The position numbers and the translations under genes were made by a program. The notes beneath the pieces are model-generated. The model was not told the origin of the DNA. It searched no databases and was given only the letters and a program-made list of their open reading frames with translations. A DNA stretch of 64,000 bases, from assembly GCF_019059575.1 (NCBI RefSeq), contig NW_024882738.1, positions 124,001-188,000 on the forward strand, read 5' to 3'. This document shows, piece by piece, positions 45,244 through 56,283 of this stretch (position 1 is the first letter of the stretch; each line of letters starts with the position of its first letter). The stretch comes from Amphibalanus amphitrite (taxonomy: Eukaryota; Arthropoda; Thecostraca; Balanomorpha; Balanidae).

Positions 45244-47196
45244 GGATTACGCTTACATCCTTTGCTTATAAGGTCGATGTTTGGAAATTGGGAGGGGCTC
45301 GGCTATTTTCGACCATGGATATGGCTTTATCACATGATGAGGAACATGCTGATAAGCGTTTAATGTGTCATAACAGCACCCAAGCATTTTTAATCATTTT
45401 TCAAAAATAGCCGTTCTGACGTATCTTTCAGTGCAAGGTGCCGTCGGTCATCCCCGACGTTACGTCACGCCGGGGATTGCCAGATTTTCCTACTAGACTT
45501 CGACGCCCCCTGCCAAGGCCCTAAAACATAAGGTTGGACGAAGTTTTTTACCAAAAATGTACTAGAATAGCGCACGAGTCAAAGCTATTTCCGTTGTTTC
45601 TTTACAAATATGTCGCAAACAAGCTTTTTCTGTAATTAATCATTATTCTGAAGTTAAGGGACCAGTTTCTATAAATTCAATAAGCAAACACTCATTTTTA
45701 TATAAAAGCCTAGCTTATATAGTCCAACTCTAGTTGAATAATCAAGTAGCTACTAAATTTTCCAGATGTGACACATATTGCGCACTTCAGACAAATGCGT
45801 TGCTAGGGCGTTGCTAAGGACTCTTTCGCATGTTTTGCTGCTTGTTATGAAGTGAGGGACGTGAGGTGGACAGGCTTTTTGATTTTTTTCTGGTTTTCTA
45901 GGACCGTCTCAATTATTTAACTTGACATACTTTTCTTGCTTTTTTATCCGAGGCTTTTTCAATAATTGGTAGATTTTAGCGCGGAAATAAAAGGGCGAGC
46001 AGGCCACAGGGGTAAATGCAAGTCGACTGATAGTGAAATGAAAGATAGAAGTGTCTGTTCCATAATATGATGTGATGGAACATGAAGCGACAGGATCAGA
46101 CGCAAGAACCACAAATTAAGAACCCAGAACCAGCAAGCGCCATGCAATCAAGAGCAGCCATGGAAACGTTTGATCAGCTTTCAGATAACCTTGGCCGAAG
46201 ACGTCAGACGGTGAGCAATCAAGAGACCTTACAAGACCAATAGTTACTTGAAAACGAGAGCCACCAGGAAAATCAGTAGGTTCTTCAATGGCAACCCATT
46301 TCAATCTCTATCTAGCAATGATTTGCACCAGCGAGGTGCTATCGTGTGTTTTGTGTCTGTATCCGTAACTGCTAAAAAATATTTGTCAATAAATAAACAA
46401 ACAAACAATAAACAAACAAATAATGCGTCTTTTTCTACTGAAAGTAGGTAAGTGTGGCAGGGATGAATTATTAATAGAAGGTACCTAATTAATTGTCATC
46501 TATGCATTCAATTCATAGCAATTCAGGGCATCGATCGGGAGCGCCCTTACGTTGCATGGTACTGCGGATCGTCGATGGGTTTCTTGATGACTCCGACTCT
46601 CAGACTTTCAAAAATCAACTCTGACTTTGATTTCAAATGTCGGCTCTGACCGACTCCGACTCCACAGCCCTATAGCAGGTCTGCGGAGGCAATGAATTTT
46701 TGGTGACTCCGACTCCGACTCTGGCTTTCAAAATCGACTATGACTCTGACTCTGGTCACAACTGTCGACTCCGACCGACTACAACTCCGACTACAGAACC
46801 CTGAAAGGTCTGCGGAGGGGATCAAATTTCGGTGACTGACTCAGACTCCAGCTTTTAAAATCGACTCTGACTCCGACTCGACGACTGAGGTCAGAACTGT
46901 CAACTCCGACCGACTTCATGACTCCGACTCCGGAGCCCTACTGGCAGCTATAACGCCAGGGAGCTGCAAATCGTATGTTCCGTTGCGGTTTATGGCATTA
47001 AAGTCGATAATGCGGCTGAATAGCACTATGAAACACCCTTATTGGCTGCAAGAACCACGAAAGTTAGCGCATCACCACTGGAAAACGTGACAAGTTATCG
47101 ATTAATTGGCCCTGGATTTGGATAAATGACATGTTGATGATCATATTAGCACACATTTACATTATCATCTATCTCAAGGTTACCCTTCAGGCGGCT
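45244..47196. other. Rearranged gypsy flank and unassigned sequence
   Basis: No gene is recognised. At 45495-45515 there is a copy of the gypsy stretch CTAGACTTCGACGCCCCC also found at 47287-47308. An A-rich tail with CAAACAAACAATAAAC at 46388-46425 resembles the end of a retroposed element. Confidence 0.4.
46556..46935 (+). repeat. GACTCC-rich tandem repeat, three units of about 120-130 bp
   Basis: Units contain CCGACTCCGACT runs, TTTTCAAAATCGACT and AGGTCTGCGGAGG; successive GGTCTGCGGAGG words are at about 46677 and 46806. It is internally low-complexity and diverged between units. Confidence 0.75.
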
Positions 47197-47387
47197 CTAA
47201 ACTATGCCATTTTCCCTATCTTCAACATGTAAATGCCCTCGGGCGTCCTCGTGGTGACGTAGGCATGGGAGTGCCAGGTTGGTAGGAACTAGACTTCGAC
47301 GCCCCCTGCCCCCTGCCATGCAGTTTGTCGAATACGGCACGACGGGACGCGCGCGGCACAAAAGGCCTGGGATGAGCGGTCGAGCAG

Positions 47388-48830
47388 TCACACCAAATCT
47401 CTCGACCATCGCCGAGCGGAAATGCCTCTAAGCCGATGCCTGAAATCAGCTGCTTCGGGGTCAGCCGTTTGCTGTTCGGCGAGAGAGGTCAGGTCATGCG
47501 TATCGACTCGAATAGCGTTTACTGGACGAGACAAACAATCGGCTACCACATTGTCCACCCCTGTGACGTATTCTACTTCAGCAACATATTCAGTGATCAC
47601 GCACCAGTGGCGCTGCTGTCTGTCAGACTTTGCTGGTTTCTGACTATGAAAAGCGGTGGTCAGTGGCTTATGATCTGTGAATAAGATTACATGTCGCCCG
47701 TCGATGATGTTTTTGAAATGTAAGGTCGCCAGGTAGGCTGCTAGCAATTCCCTATCGTATGTGGAGTATTTCTGTTGGGCGCTGTTCAGCTTCTTGGAAA
47801 AGAATGCTACTGGTACTGGCTGGCCATCAACCACCTGATGAAGAGCAGCTCCCACCGCTACTAGAGATGCGTCGGTAACTAAATGATATGGCTGGCCGAC
47901 TGGTAACGGATGCTTTAACATTTGCTAGCGCTGTCTTTGCGTTATCAAATACCTCTGCTTCTTTATCTCCCCATGGAAGTTGCTTGTTTTTTGGATGAAG
48001 TCTGATAAGTTCCGTCAGCGGGAACACAAGCTCGGCAAAGTGAGGTATCATCCGCCGATAAAAACCGATCATGTCCAGGAATCGACGAAGTCCGTTCGAA
48101 TCAGTCGGCTGCACGAATTCAGCGACTGCTGACACCTTGTGTGGGGCTGGCTGGACTCCCTGAGCGGTGATCGATGACCCAGGAAATCGATCTCCGTCTG
48201 GAAAAATAAGCATTTGTCCAGCGACACCCTCAGTTGATGCTCGTGGAGTATCTTGAATACTGCATCGAGATCTCGCTGGTGGGTTTCGTCGTCAGGTGAG
48301 AAGACAAGGATATCGTCCAAGTAGTTGAAAACACAATCTAAATCTCTAAACAGACTATCCATGAATCTCTGGAAACTCGCGCCGTTATTGCGGAGACCCA
48401 TCAGCATATAGAGCCACTCATATTTGCCGAAGGGAGTTGTCACGGCGGTTTTCTGAATGTCGTCCTGGTTCATGGGTATTTGATGATACGCGCGGAGCAA
48501 ATCTATCTTTGAAAATCTGCCCTTACCGTGTAGGTTAGAGGAGAAGGTCTGAATGTGTGGTAACGGGTACCTGTCAGGTTTCGTCAAAGAATTAAGAGCT
48601 CGGTAATCGCCTGTCACACGCCAGTGTTCGGGACTGTTCTTCGGCACCATGTGCAAGGGAGAAGACCACGGTGAGTAGGAGGGCCGGATAATGCCAGCCT
48701 GTAGAAGTGTTGAAAAATATTTCTTGGCTGCTTTCAGTTTATCAGGAGGCAGTGGACGCGGACTGGAAAGGGTCGGCGGAACACTACCCGTGTCTATAGT
48801 GTGCATGGTATGAATAGGCGTCTGCTGCAA
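47388..48830 (-). pseudogene. Gypsy reverse transcriptase and RNase H
   Basis: RT blocks run from 48830: [74 protein letters not shown] and the active site [11 protein letters not shown], then [16 protein letters not shown] frameshift near 48200 leads to [20 protein letters not shown] (connection). A second, near 47925, leads to RNase H: YHLVTDASLVAVGAALHQ, YSTYDRELLAAYLA, VILFTDHKPL and VTGVDNVVADCLSRP. All catalytic acidic residues of RT and the main RNase H Asp/Glu/Asp are present, but two frameshifts make it non-functional. Confidence 0.9.
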
Positions 48831-48982
48831 ATCAGCAGCCTTCTGCGGATTGAGGACGGCGGGATACTTGTGAAAGAGCGCCTGGGCCGGCGCCGCTAAA
48901 TGCGATAGATCATTTGCGATCAGAGTCGCGCTCGTGCTGGACGCTGTCAGGACCGAGCAGCGAATCGAAGTTACTGAATCTG

Positions 48983-49290
48983 TCAGTGTTTGTGACCCAC
49001 AGTCGCGAGAAAATCGTTCCCAAGGATAGGATCTGTCACATCAGTGACAACGAACGTCCAAGGGAAAGTTCGACGCAAGGAGGGTATTTCAACATCGATA
49101 AGGATTTCACCGTAAATTCGAAGGGGCTGTCCTGTGGCAGTCGATACATGTACGGCTGAAGGAGAAAGATGCTTACGAGTTACCAAGTCGCGTGGTAGAA
49201 GTGAAATGCCGGCGCCAGTGTCAACAAGAAATGATAACTTAGTTGACCCGACATTGGCTGCGACCTTGAGTAGTGGCAGACCCTGCGCAG
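48983..49290 (-). pseudogene. Gypsy aspartic protease
   Basis: In one minus frame (about 49250-49170) the sequence reads FLVDTGAGISLLPR, the retropepsin D-T-G active site. It continues as LVTRKHLSPSAVHVSTATGQ and [18 protein letters not shown], the flap-to-C-terminal ILG motif. The length of about 100 residues fits. It lies between gag and RT as expected. Confidence 0.8.
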
Positions 49291-49534
49291 CATTTACAGC
49301 CTGCCGTGGCAGTTTCCCGGTTCTGATTGTTCGGCCGCTGGGGTAGAGTCCCTATATCTAACTGGCGTCCTGCCCCTCACACTTTTACCAGGCCACGTAC
49401 ACCAGGGGCGGCACGTGCGGGCATGGGGACCGTAAAAGATGTGAGCCCGGCACACTTTAAGTGGCTGTCCGTCATGGTATGGCTCGAGACCCCTTCCCTG
49501 GCCGCGTCGATCAGCTGATCGGGGTCGTTGACCC

Positions 49535-49984
49535 CTAGCAGCCGTTGAGATGCCTCTTTGAGGGGAACGTGAACTGCCGTGAGATTCTACCGGGTGAGCG
49601 GCTCCTCTGCTTTTGAACGAGAGGAACGAGCTCGTCGGCTAGCTTCCCCATCTGTGACGGGGTAAGGTCTCGTTGAGTAGCCAGGACCGTGCTCATGGCA
49701 GAAGGAAGAGACTGAATGAATTTGTGCCTGACCAGGTCATCTCCGACTCCTACCTTCGAAGCAATCTCCCTCAGCTCTCCCAAAAACTCTGAAGGACGTC
49801 CGGTCATGACATTTTTGGAGATGAGTTTTTCGAAGAGTTCGGGCTTAGTTTTCTCAAACATCTCTACCACGACACATTTTAGGTTAGAAAAGTTCTGACC
49901 AGCAATCACAGAAGGATCGACCCTAGCTACCACGTCCGCGGGAAGAGATGCCAACCGGTCGGGGTCACCAATTGTGGCAGGCAA
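49535..49984 (-). pseudogene. Gypsy gag capsid fragment
   Basis: Encodes LASLPADVVARVDPSV then YxxLK-like NFSNLKCVVVEMFEK, GRPSEFLGELREIASKVG, LVRHKFIQSLPSAMSTVLA and LADELVPL. This is the C-terminal capsid layout of gypsy gag (RPSxxLxxLxxL, FxxxLP). The N-terminal half is missing. At the upstream edge lies ATTGGTGACCCCGACC, a sequence commonly seen near the 5' LTR/primer-binding junction of such elements. This suggests an internal deletion next to the 5' LTR. Confidence 0.75.
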
Positions 49985-50277
49985 GGGTCGGTAAAATAAT
50001 TGTTGATGATGAGAAATTATATATTGTAAGAGTTATGATCACCGCAAGTTCTCGGACATATACTATTATAGCCAGACAACTCAAAAACTAACAACAAAAG
50101 CAACCTCAATTTTCAAGGCAAATAAAATTCGTGACATAAAAAGTAATGTGCGTGGTTGCCAATGGTTACAGGCGGGAAAACAAAAGTGAATCATACAACG
50201 CGCAATTAATCAATAATAATTAAACAAGATAAAATAGCATATCGATAATTCCAGGTATTTGAACGTTGTGCTGAGCA
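49985..50277. other. Possible 5' LTR remnant or flank; no gene recognised
   Basis: AT-rich sequence directly upstream of the truncated gag. It could be part of the gypsy 5' LTR, but I found no second copy to prove it. Confidence 0.3.
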
Positions 50278-53277
50278 TTGTTAATAAGATTATTGCAACC
50301 AAAACTGACGAAACGTGGGACACTCTTACAGACAGCTATTCGAAGAACAGACACTTCGCCGGTACCCACTCTGGACAAAATTACCACATCTGAAAGAGAA
50401 GTTCTGCAAATTCTAAATTCCCTAGACGCCAACAAATCTACCGGCCCAGACAACATCCCCGTGAAACTTTTAAAATTAACTGCCATCTTAATTGCATCCC
50501 CTTTGTCGAAACTATTCAACAAATCACTAGCGCTAGGCATTTACCCTTCCAAATTCAAAGAAGCCAACATCAAACCAATATTTAAGAACAAAGGCTCCCC
50601 ATCTGAGCCCACAAACTACCGCCCCATAAGTCTTCTTTCTTCGTTGTCCAAAGTTTTTGAAAAAATAGTCCACAAACACATATATGCACATCTTTCCCAC
50701 CATAACCTCTTGGCAGATAAACAAAGTGGGTATCGGCGAGGCCATAACGCAAAACAACAATTATTATACTTGACACATAATTTATACAAAGCATTGGACT
50801 CAGAAAGCGATTTTACTGCTATTTACCTGGACATTTCAAAATACTTTGACAAAATTTGGCACGAGGGACTTTTGTACAAAGGTAGACATGAATTTGGCAT
50901 CACTGACTCACTTTACGACTGGCTAAAATCTTACTTGTCTGATAGACGACAGCGAGTTCAGATCGGCGATACCTTTTCAAAAACAGAAATTATCAACGCC
51001 GGATGCCAACAGGGTTCGGTTTTGGGTCCTCTTATAGCCCTCATTTACCTCAATAGAACACAAAACGACATTTTATTTTTCGCAGACGACGTATCGCTTT
51101 ATGCATCCCATACAAACAAAATTTGAACACAACACAGACGTCATTACAAAATGATCTCAATGAAATACAAAAATACGGTAAAGAATGGGCGATTACTTTT
51201 AACATAAGCAAAACAATACAACAGAACATAAGCAAAACAATACAACAGACATTTTCACGCAGCCCACAAAACACACCACCTGCTCTTACATTTGGGGACG
51301 ACATAATACCCATTCACGAAAACCACGCTCATCTGGGAATGACATTTTCAAAGGACTTGCGGTTTCATCAGCACATTAACGAAATTTGCAAAAAGGTAAA
51401 CAGAACCATGAGCCCATTGTACTCCATTGCTCCATACATCCCCCGAGAAATTTTAGATCAAATTTACAAAACATACACGAGACCACATTTTGACTTTTAC
51501 GACACTGTTTATGACGGACATATTACGCTCCAGGACACACAGAGACTTGAAGTTTTACAAAACAGAGCGACTCGGCTTGTGACTGGCACTTTATTTAGAA
51601 CACCAACTAACAAATTGTTAAAAGACCTAGGATGGAACAAGTTAAAAACAAGAAGAAAATGCACAAAATAACACTATATCATACACTCAATAGCCACATA
51701 CAAAAAAAAAAAAAACTCCCAACTACATCAAATCAATCATACCGGACACCCGCTCACAAAGAACAGGAAGGACCCTGCGAAATCACAGGAACCACACACT
51801 CCAACCACATCGCACCACATCCTATCAGTCATCGTTCTTCCTACCAACAGCCAAACTATGGAACCACCTCCCAGAATCATTAACCCGCGCACCGACGGGG
51901 GTCTGCGCCAACTTAGTACCGACGGGGGGGCGGATGACCGCCCCCCCCTGAGATCTCGAGAACGAAGCAAGATAGCGACAAGCGGTAAACGGCATCGGAT
52001 ACGCACGGTCAAGATCTACAATTTTTACTAAGGTCATTTTCAGGTCAGGTCAAAGATGACGTCACAGGGGTCGAAAAAGTCAAAATGGCGGCGCTAAATA
52101 TGGAGAGAGTTTTTCTCGAATAACTTTCAAATTAGTCAAGATAGGAACAAACTAAGGGCATCATCGTGATCCTCTCGTCAATCCGCATCGAATGATATAT
52201 ATGTTGACCTCGAAAGGTCAAGGTCAAAGGTTGGGTTAGGTTAGTCACGTGACCTCGAGGTCATCATGTATATCATTCGATGCGTCTTGACGAGCTGAAC
52301 ACAATGAGACCATCCACGCGTCTGTATCTTGTTCCTGTACGGAGTTATTGGCCAAAAACCTTTGGTGACCTTTGATGACGTCACATGACCTCACAGCTGC
52401 CCAACAGCAAAACAGACCTCAAGGTAGTGAAGGTTGATCGTAAATGAAGTCATGTATGGTATATGGGGCCATTCCGACCCGTTTTAGTGGTAAAAACAGG
52501 GAGTTGATTTTTCCCCCATTGACTTATAATGGGGAGGTCGCGAAATTGACCTGACCTTAGGTCACCGATATCAAAATTCCGAGATATACAAATTGTAGCT
52601 ACTAATGACCTAATAACATCCTGCGACTTTCAAAGGCCTCCGACATCTACTGTATCTCTGGCACGGTGACAAAGTTGCAAAAAAGTGACTTGAGGTTGGG
52701 TCATTCAAAGTGACCTGGTGACCTGACCTTGAAAGGTAGGAGGTTCAAACTTGCACACCATGTGTAAAATTGATAAGGGAATAGTCATACCAAATTTCGC
52801 GCTATTCGCGAAAAACCTCAGGGGGGGGGCGGATATCCGCCCCCCCCCCCCCGTCGGTGCGCGGGTTAAGATCCTTGCCCCATACATCCTTCTCCAGCGA
52901 CTAGGGATGCCCAAACCCCCAGACTACTACAAAATTGGCTCAAAAACTGGAAATATTCTGCATACCCGATTAAGAACTGAAATGTCTTGTCTAAATTCTC
53001 ATCGTTTTCAAATCAACAAAGCAGATTCGCCTGAATGTTATTGCGGCCACTTCAAGGAAGATGTCCGCCACTACGTAATATTCTGTCGAAATTATGATGC
53101 CCAAAGGAAAACACTATCTGATAACGCTTCTCGTATACTGGGAGAAAATTTTGCAAATTACATACTCACCCGACCAAAAATTGAACATTCTTATCCACGG
53201 AGATCGCTTGAGTGGCGAGGGCAGTCGAGAAATGGCTTACGCCTTTCAAAAGTTTTTGACAAAAACAAATAGATTTT
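50278..53277 (+). pseudogene. CR1/Jockey-type LINE reverse transcriptase relic
   Basis: It starts inside ORF2. EVLQILNSLDANKSTGPDNI and FKEANIKPIFKNKGSPSEP precede YRPISLLSSLSKVFEKIV, then LLADKQSGYRRGHN, AIYLDISKYFDKIWHEGLL, INAGCQQGSVLGPL and the active site FFADDVSLYAS. A frameshift/stop lies near 51123. It continues with ISKTIQQ (a 24 bp tandem duplication), HLGMTFSKDLRFHQHI and VLQNRATRLVTG. At LWNHLPESL it meets the TTAA element (51884-52865) and resumes at 52870 with a C-terminal tail containing CYCGHFKEDVRHYVIFC, a CCHC-like zinc pattern. The endonuclease is absent (5' truncation). Confidence 0.85.
51884..52865. mobile_element. TTAA-type element with G-run/C-run end palindromes (copy F)
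   Basis: TTAA at 51880-51883 and 52866-52869. The ends are CCCGCGCACCGACGGGG and the complement. Palindromes lie at about 51923-51949 and 52820-52852, with the loops GATGACCG-like and GATATCCG-like between G and C runs. The interior is non-coding with many TGACCT and TGACGTCA words. It splits the LINE frame after LPESL. Confidence 0.9.
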
Positions 53278-53652
53278 CGTAGTAACAAATTAGTTCATTC
53301 AAAGTTTTCAAAATTTGCAATCCCGAGAGCTGAGCGGCTGATGAACACCAAAATTTACCGCTCATGAGCGACTGGTCAGCGGCGGCGGCGGTTGTTTCAC
53401 ATGTTTTATTTTTGTTCCAGAGTGGTGCCTCGAGTTAAGCGAATGCGCTTTTGCACCACTCTGCTATCATTTTTATGTTGCTACATTGTGCCATATGTTT
53501 CATTGATCATGCTTTATTTCTCGTGTATCTTTTGTTCCTTAATAAACGTTTTGTGTGTGTGTGTGGGGGGGGGGGTGTGTGATTATTAAAAGCATGAAGA
53601 ATAACCTGTTGCTCATTTCTATCAGAAATAGAAAAAAAAATAAACCAATATA
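53278..53652. other. LINE 3' flank; no gene recognised
   Basis: Contains a TGTGTGTG then G-run tract (53550-53580) and AT-rich DNA. It is possibly the 3' UTR of the LINE relic. Confidence 0.4.
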
Positions 53653-54088
53653 TAGGGGAAGTTGGGGGAACGCCGAATACTTTTTTTCTGACGCCCGTAG
53701 CACGCAAGGTAGACAACAGAAGCTATTCTTGTTGGCGTCATTCGAGAGGCCAGTCTTTTGCCTTTCAAACACACCAGGCGCATTTGATGAATTCGCATAC
53801 CGTTAAAGGGACCCTCCCACCTTCAAAAAAGTTAATGAATTGGCATGGAAGTGATGTCGCTCGGTTCAGAAAGAGCCAAAACGAATATCTACCAAATTTC
53901 ATCGAAAAATATTCACCGGTTTTCAAGATATTAGACTTTTACTTTTGTTTACTTTTTGGGATCTCCACTGTTCCTAGCGACTTTATTTGAAAGTGCGGCA
54001 TTTATTGCGCGCAAAGCAGCAAATACCACCGCGTGCTACAAAACGTTTTAGTCAAACATTTAAAAATCGTTAGATATCTGCGCTGACG

Positions 54089-56142
54089 CTGTTTTCTCCA
54101 CGCCAGCTGTCACCGATAAGTGGAGCAACTTCTTGACGACTTTTTTACCCGTTCTGAACGCCCACGCTCCCATCAGAGCCGTCAAGATCCGGAACCCTAC
54201 TGCCCCTTTCGTGTCCGACGCCACTAAGGATTTGATGTGTCGCCGTCGGGGGGCGCTAGCGCGGTACGGGCACGGCTCGAGCGAATACCGCAACGCGAAT
54301 AGGGCGGTACGCAGCGCTATCCGGCGTGACAGCCGTGATGACGTGGAGCGGCGCATTCGGGAGAGTGGGCGCCGGGGCATGTGGCGCATTATCAGACCGT
54401 ACGTGGGTAGTAGGCGGGGGTCGCGTGCTGTGCCCAGCACATCGGCGGACCACCTGAATGAGTATTTTGTCAGTGTCGGGCCGCGAGTAGCTGCCGAGGT
54501 ACGCGGGTCGGGTGATCTGCCGACCGCCCCTTGCCGTTTGCCGCGTGTGGGCGCCTGTGCGTTCGTGCTGGCGCCGTTGTCGCTGTCAGAGCTGCGTGCT
54601 GTCGTCTTCGGACTCAGCAGCTCGTCGGCCTGCGGCGAGGACGGTGTCAGTATTCACGTGCTCCGTGCGTGTTTTGAGTCGATCGGTGAGGTGCTCCTAC
54701 ATTTGCTCAACTCCAGCATTACCCAATCCGACGTCCCGCACTCCTGGAAACATTCCCTTGTTCATCCCATCTTAAAATCCGGTGATTTGTCTAACCCGTC
54801 CAACTTCCGTCCCATATCCATCGTACCTGTCATCACCAAAATCCTAGAGCGAGCTGTCCACCAACAGCTCTATTCCTACCTGTCCGAAAACCATCTCCTA
54901 TCTCCTAACCAGCACGGTTTCCGACCTCACCATTCCACGGAAACCGCGCTCGCATCCATTTCCGACCATATCCTATCCGCATCTGACCATGGAGAGGTTT
55001 CCCTTCTCTGCCTGCTGGATTTGAGCAAATGTTTTGATGTGATTGACCACTCGAAGCTCCTTTCAAAATTACAGGCGCACGGAATTGACACTTCATGGTT
55101 TTCCGCATATCTTCAAAACCACACTCAGAGCGTCAGCTTCACTGACAATCACGGTGGAATCAAAAAGTCCCGCCCGCTACCCAACAGCATCGGAGTTTTT
55201 CAGGGTTCAGCCTTAGGCCCCCTCCTCTACTGCGTCTTCGCCAACGACCTTAGTCAGTTTGCCGAAGGCGCAGTAGTAGTACAATATGCAGACGACACAC
55301 AAATTCTAGTAAGCGGCAAGAAATCTCAATTTCAATCACTCGTCACTCGTATGGAGAACACATTGGCCTCTCTTGACCGTTGGTTCCGGGCCAACGGCTT
55401 AAAAGTCAACGCCGCTAAGACTCAGCTGATGCTGTTGGGCAGCCCCCAAAATCTTCGCACATTGCCTGAACTTAAAGTAAAATACCGCGATCACGAGTTG
55501 TCCCCAGTTTCCTCAGTAAAAAATCTCGGCATCATATTTGATCGTCACCTGACCTGGGGTGATCATATTACAACGCTCACGAAACGCTGCTTTGGAGTTT
55601 TGGGTGGTCTCTCGCATCTCCGGGGGCACCTACCGCCCACTGTGATCTCCGTGCTGGTCGGCGCACTGGTCATATCACAAGTTCGATACTGCATCGCAGT
55701 GTATGGTGCTGGCACCAGACACAATCTCTCTCGGATACAAAAAATCTTAAACTACGCAGCAAAAGTCATTTTCGGCCGCAAAAAGTACGATCATGTTTCC
55801 GATTTGATGTGCCAGTTGCGCTGGCTCAGCGCGGAGAACCTCGTCACCTACCACTCCCTGTGCCTGCTGCACAAAGTGCGGTGTCACGCCGAGCCGGAGT
55901 TGCTAGCGGGTAGTCTGGCCACCGTGGCGGAGGCGCGCGGCCGGGACGCTGCTGTCAGCACGCGGCAGGACACACTCCTGCACGTGCCGCGATCCCGTAC
56001 AGAGATGGGCAAACGCCGGTTCACCTGCCGAGCGCCGGCTGCCCTCAACTCACTGCCATCGGATTTGCCCCGACTGCCCCCGGGGGCGTTCGGACAACGC
56101 CTACGCAGGCATCTGCTCGAGGAGCAGAACACTAGCAACTAG
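54089..56142 (+). pseudogene. LINE ORF2: reverse transcriptase (endonuclease lost)
   Basis: The frame is open from the truncation point to a stop at 56142, over 680 codons without interruption. The first in-frame ATG is at 54133, but the frame runs upstream to the insertion edge. Blocks are LSSSSACGEDGVSIHVLRAC, SWKHSLVHPILKSGDLSNPS with NFRPISIVPVITKILERAV, SPNQHGFRPHHSTETALASI, CLLDLSKCFDVIDHSKLL, GVFQGSALGPLLYCVFAND, the active site VVQYADDTQILVSG and LKVNAAKTQLMLLGSP with NLGIIFDRHLTWGDHI. The C-terminus has YAAKVIFGRKKYDHVSDL and RRFTCRAPAALNSLPSDLP. The endonuclease is missing, so the copy is dead on arrival, yet it is the best-preserved coding sequence in the window and hence recent. 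Confidence 0.9.
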
Positions 56143-56283
56143 TCATGTCATCATGAGTGTCTCTCTGTATGTGTTCCCCTTTCATCTTTTATTGTATTTT
56201 ATCATCACCTGTTTTACTGACGACGGGCAGTAATAGCCACATGTTCCAGTGGAATGTCCTGAATAAACTGTCTATTGTCTATT
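54089..56283 (+). mobile_element. 5'-truncated CR1/L2-type LINE
   Basis: It begins inside ORF2 directly after GCGCTGACG and ends with a short TCTATTG tandem (56269-56283). It is followed by GACGTCAC, so TGACG is the likely short target duplication. A 3' end made of a short tandem repeat rather than poly-A is characteristic of L2/CR1-like LINEs. The 3' UTR is about 140 bp. Confidence 0.85.

Larger units (their letters stand above)
38280..49984 (-). mobile_element. Ty3/gypsy LTR retrotransposon, degraded and multiply interrupted
   Basis: Reading on the minus strand from right to left gives gag, protease, RT, RNase H, integrase zinc finger, integrase core and integrase C-terminal part, the order of Ty3/gypsy. 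At least three insertions (38881-42902, 43491-43712, 44202-45239) and several frameshifts break it. I could not identify its LTRs or an envelope gene. The duplicated stretch around 45500 and 47290 suggests an internal rearrangement. Confidence 0.8.

Noticed and set aside
38280-49984. Endogenous retrovirus with envelope
   Set aside because: No envelope-like frame or LTR pair was found; domain order fits a plain Ty3/gypsy retrotransposon.
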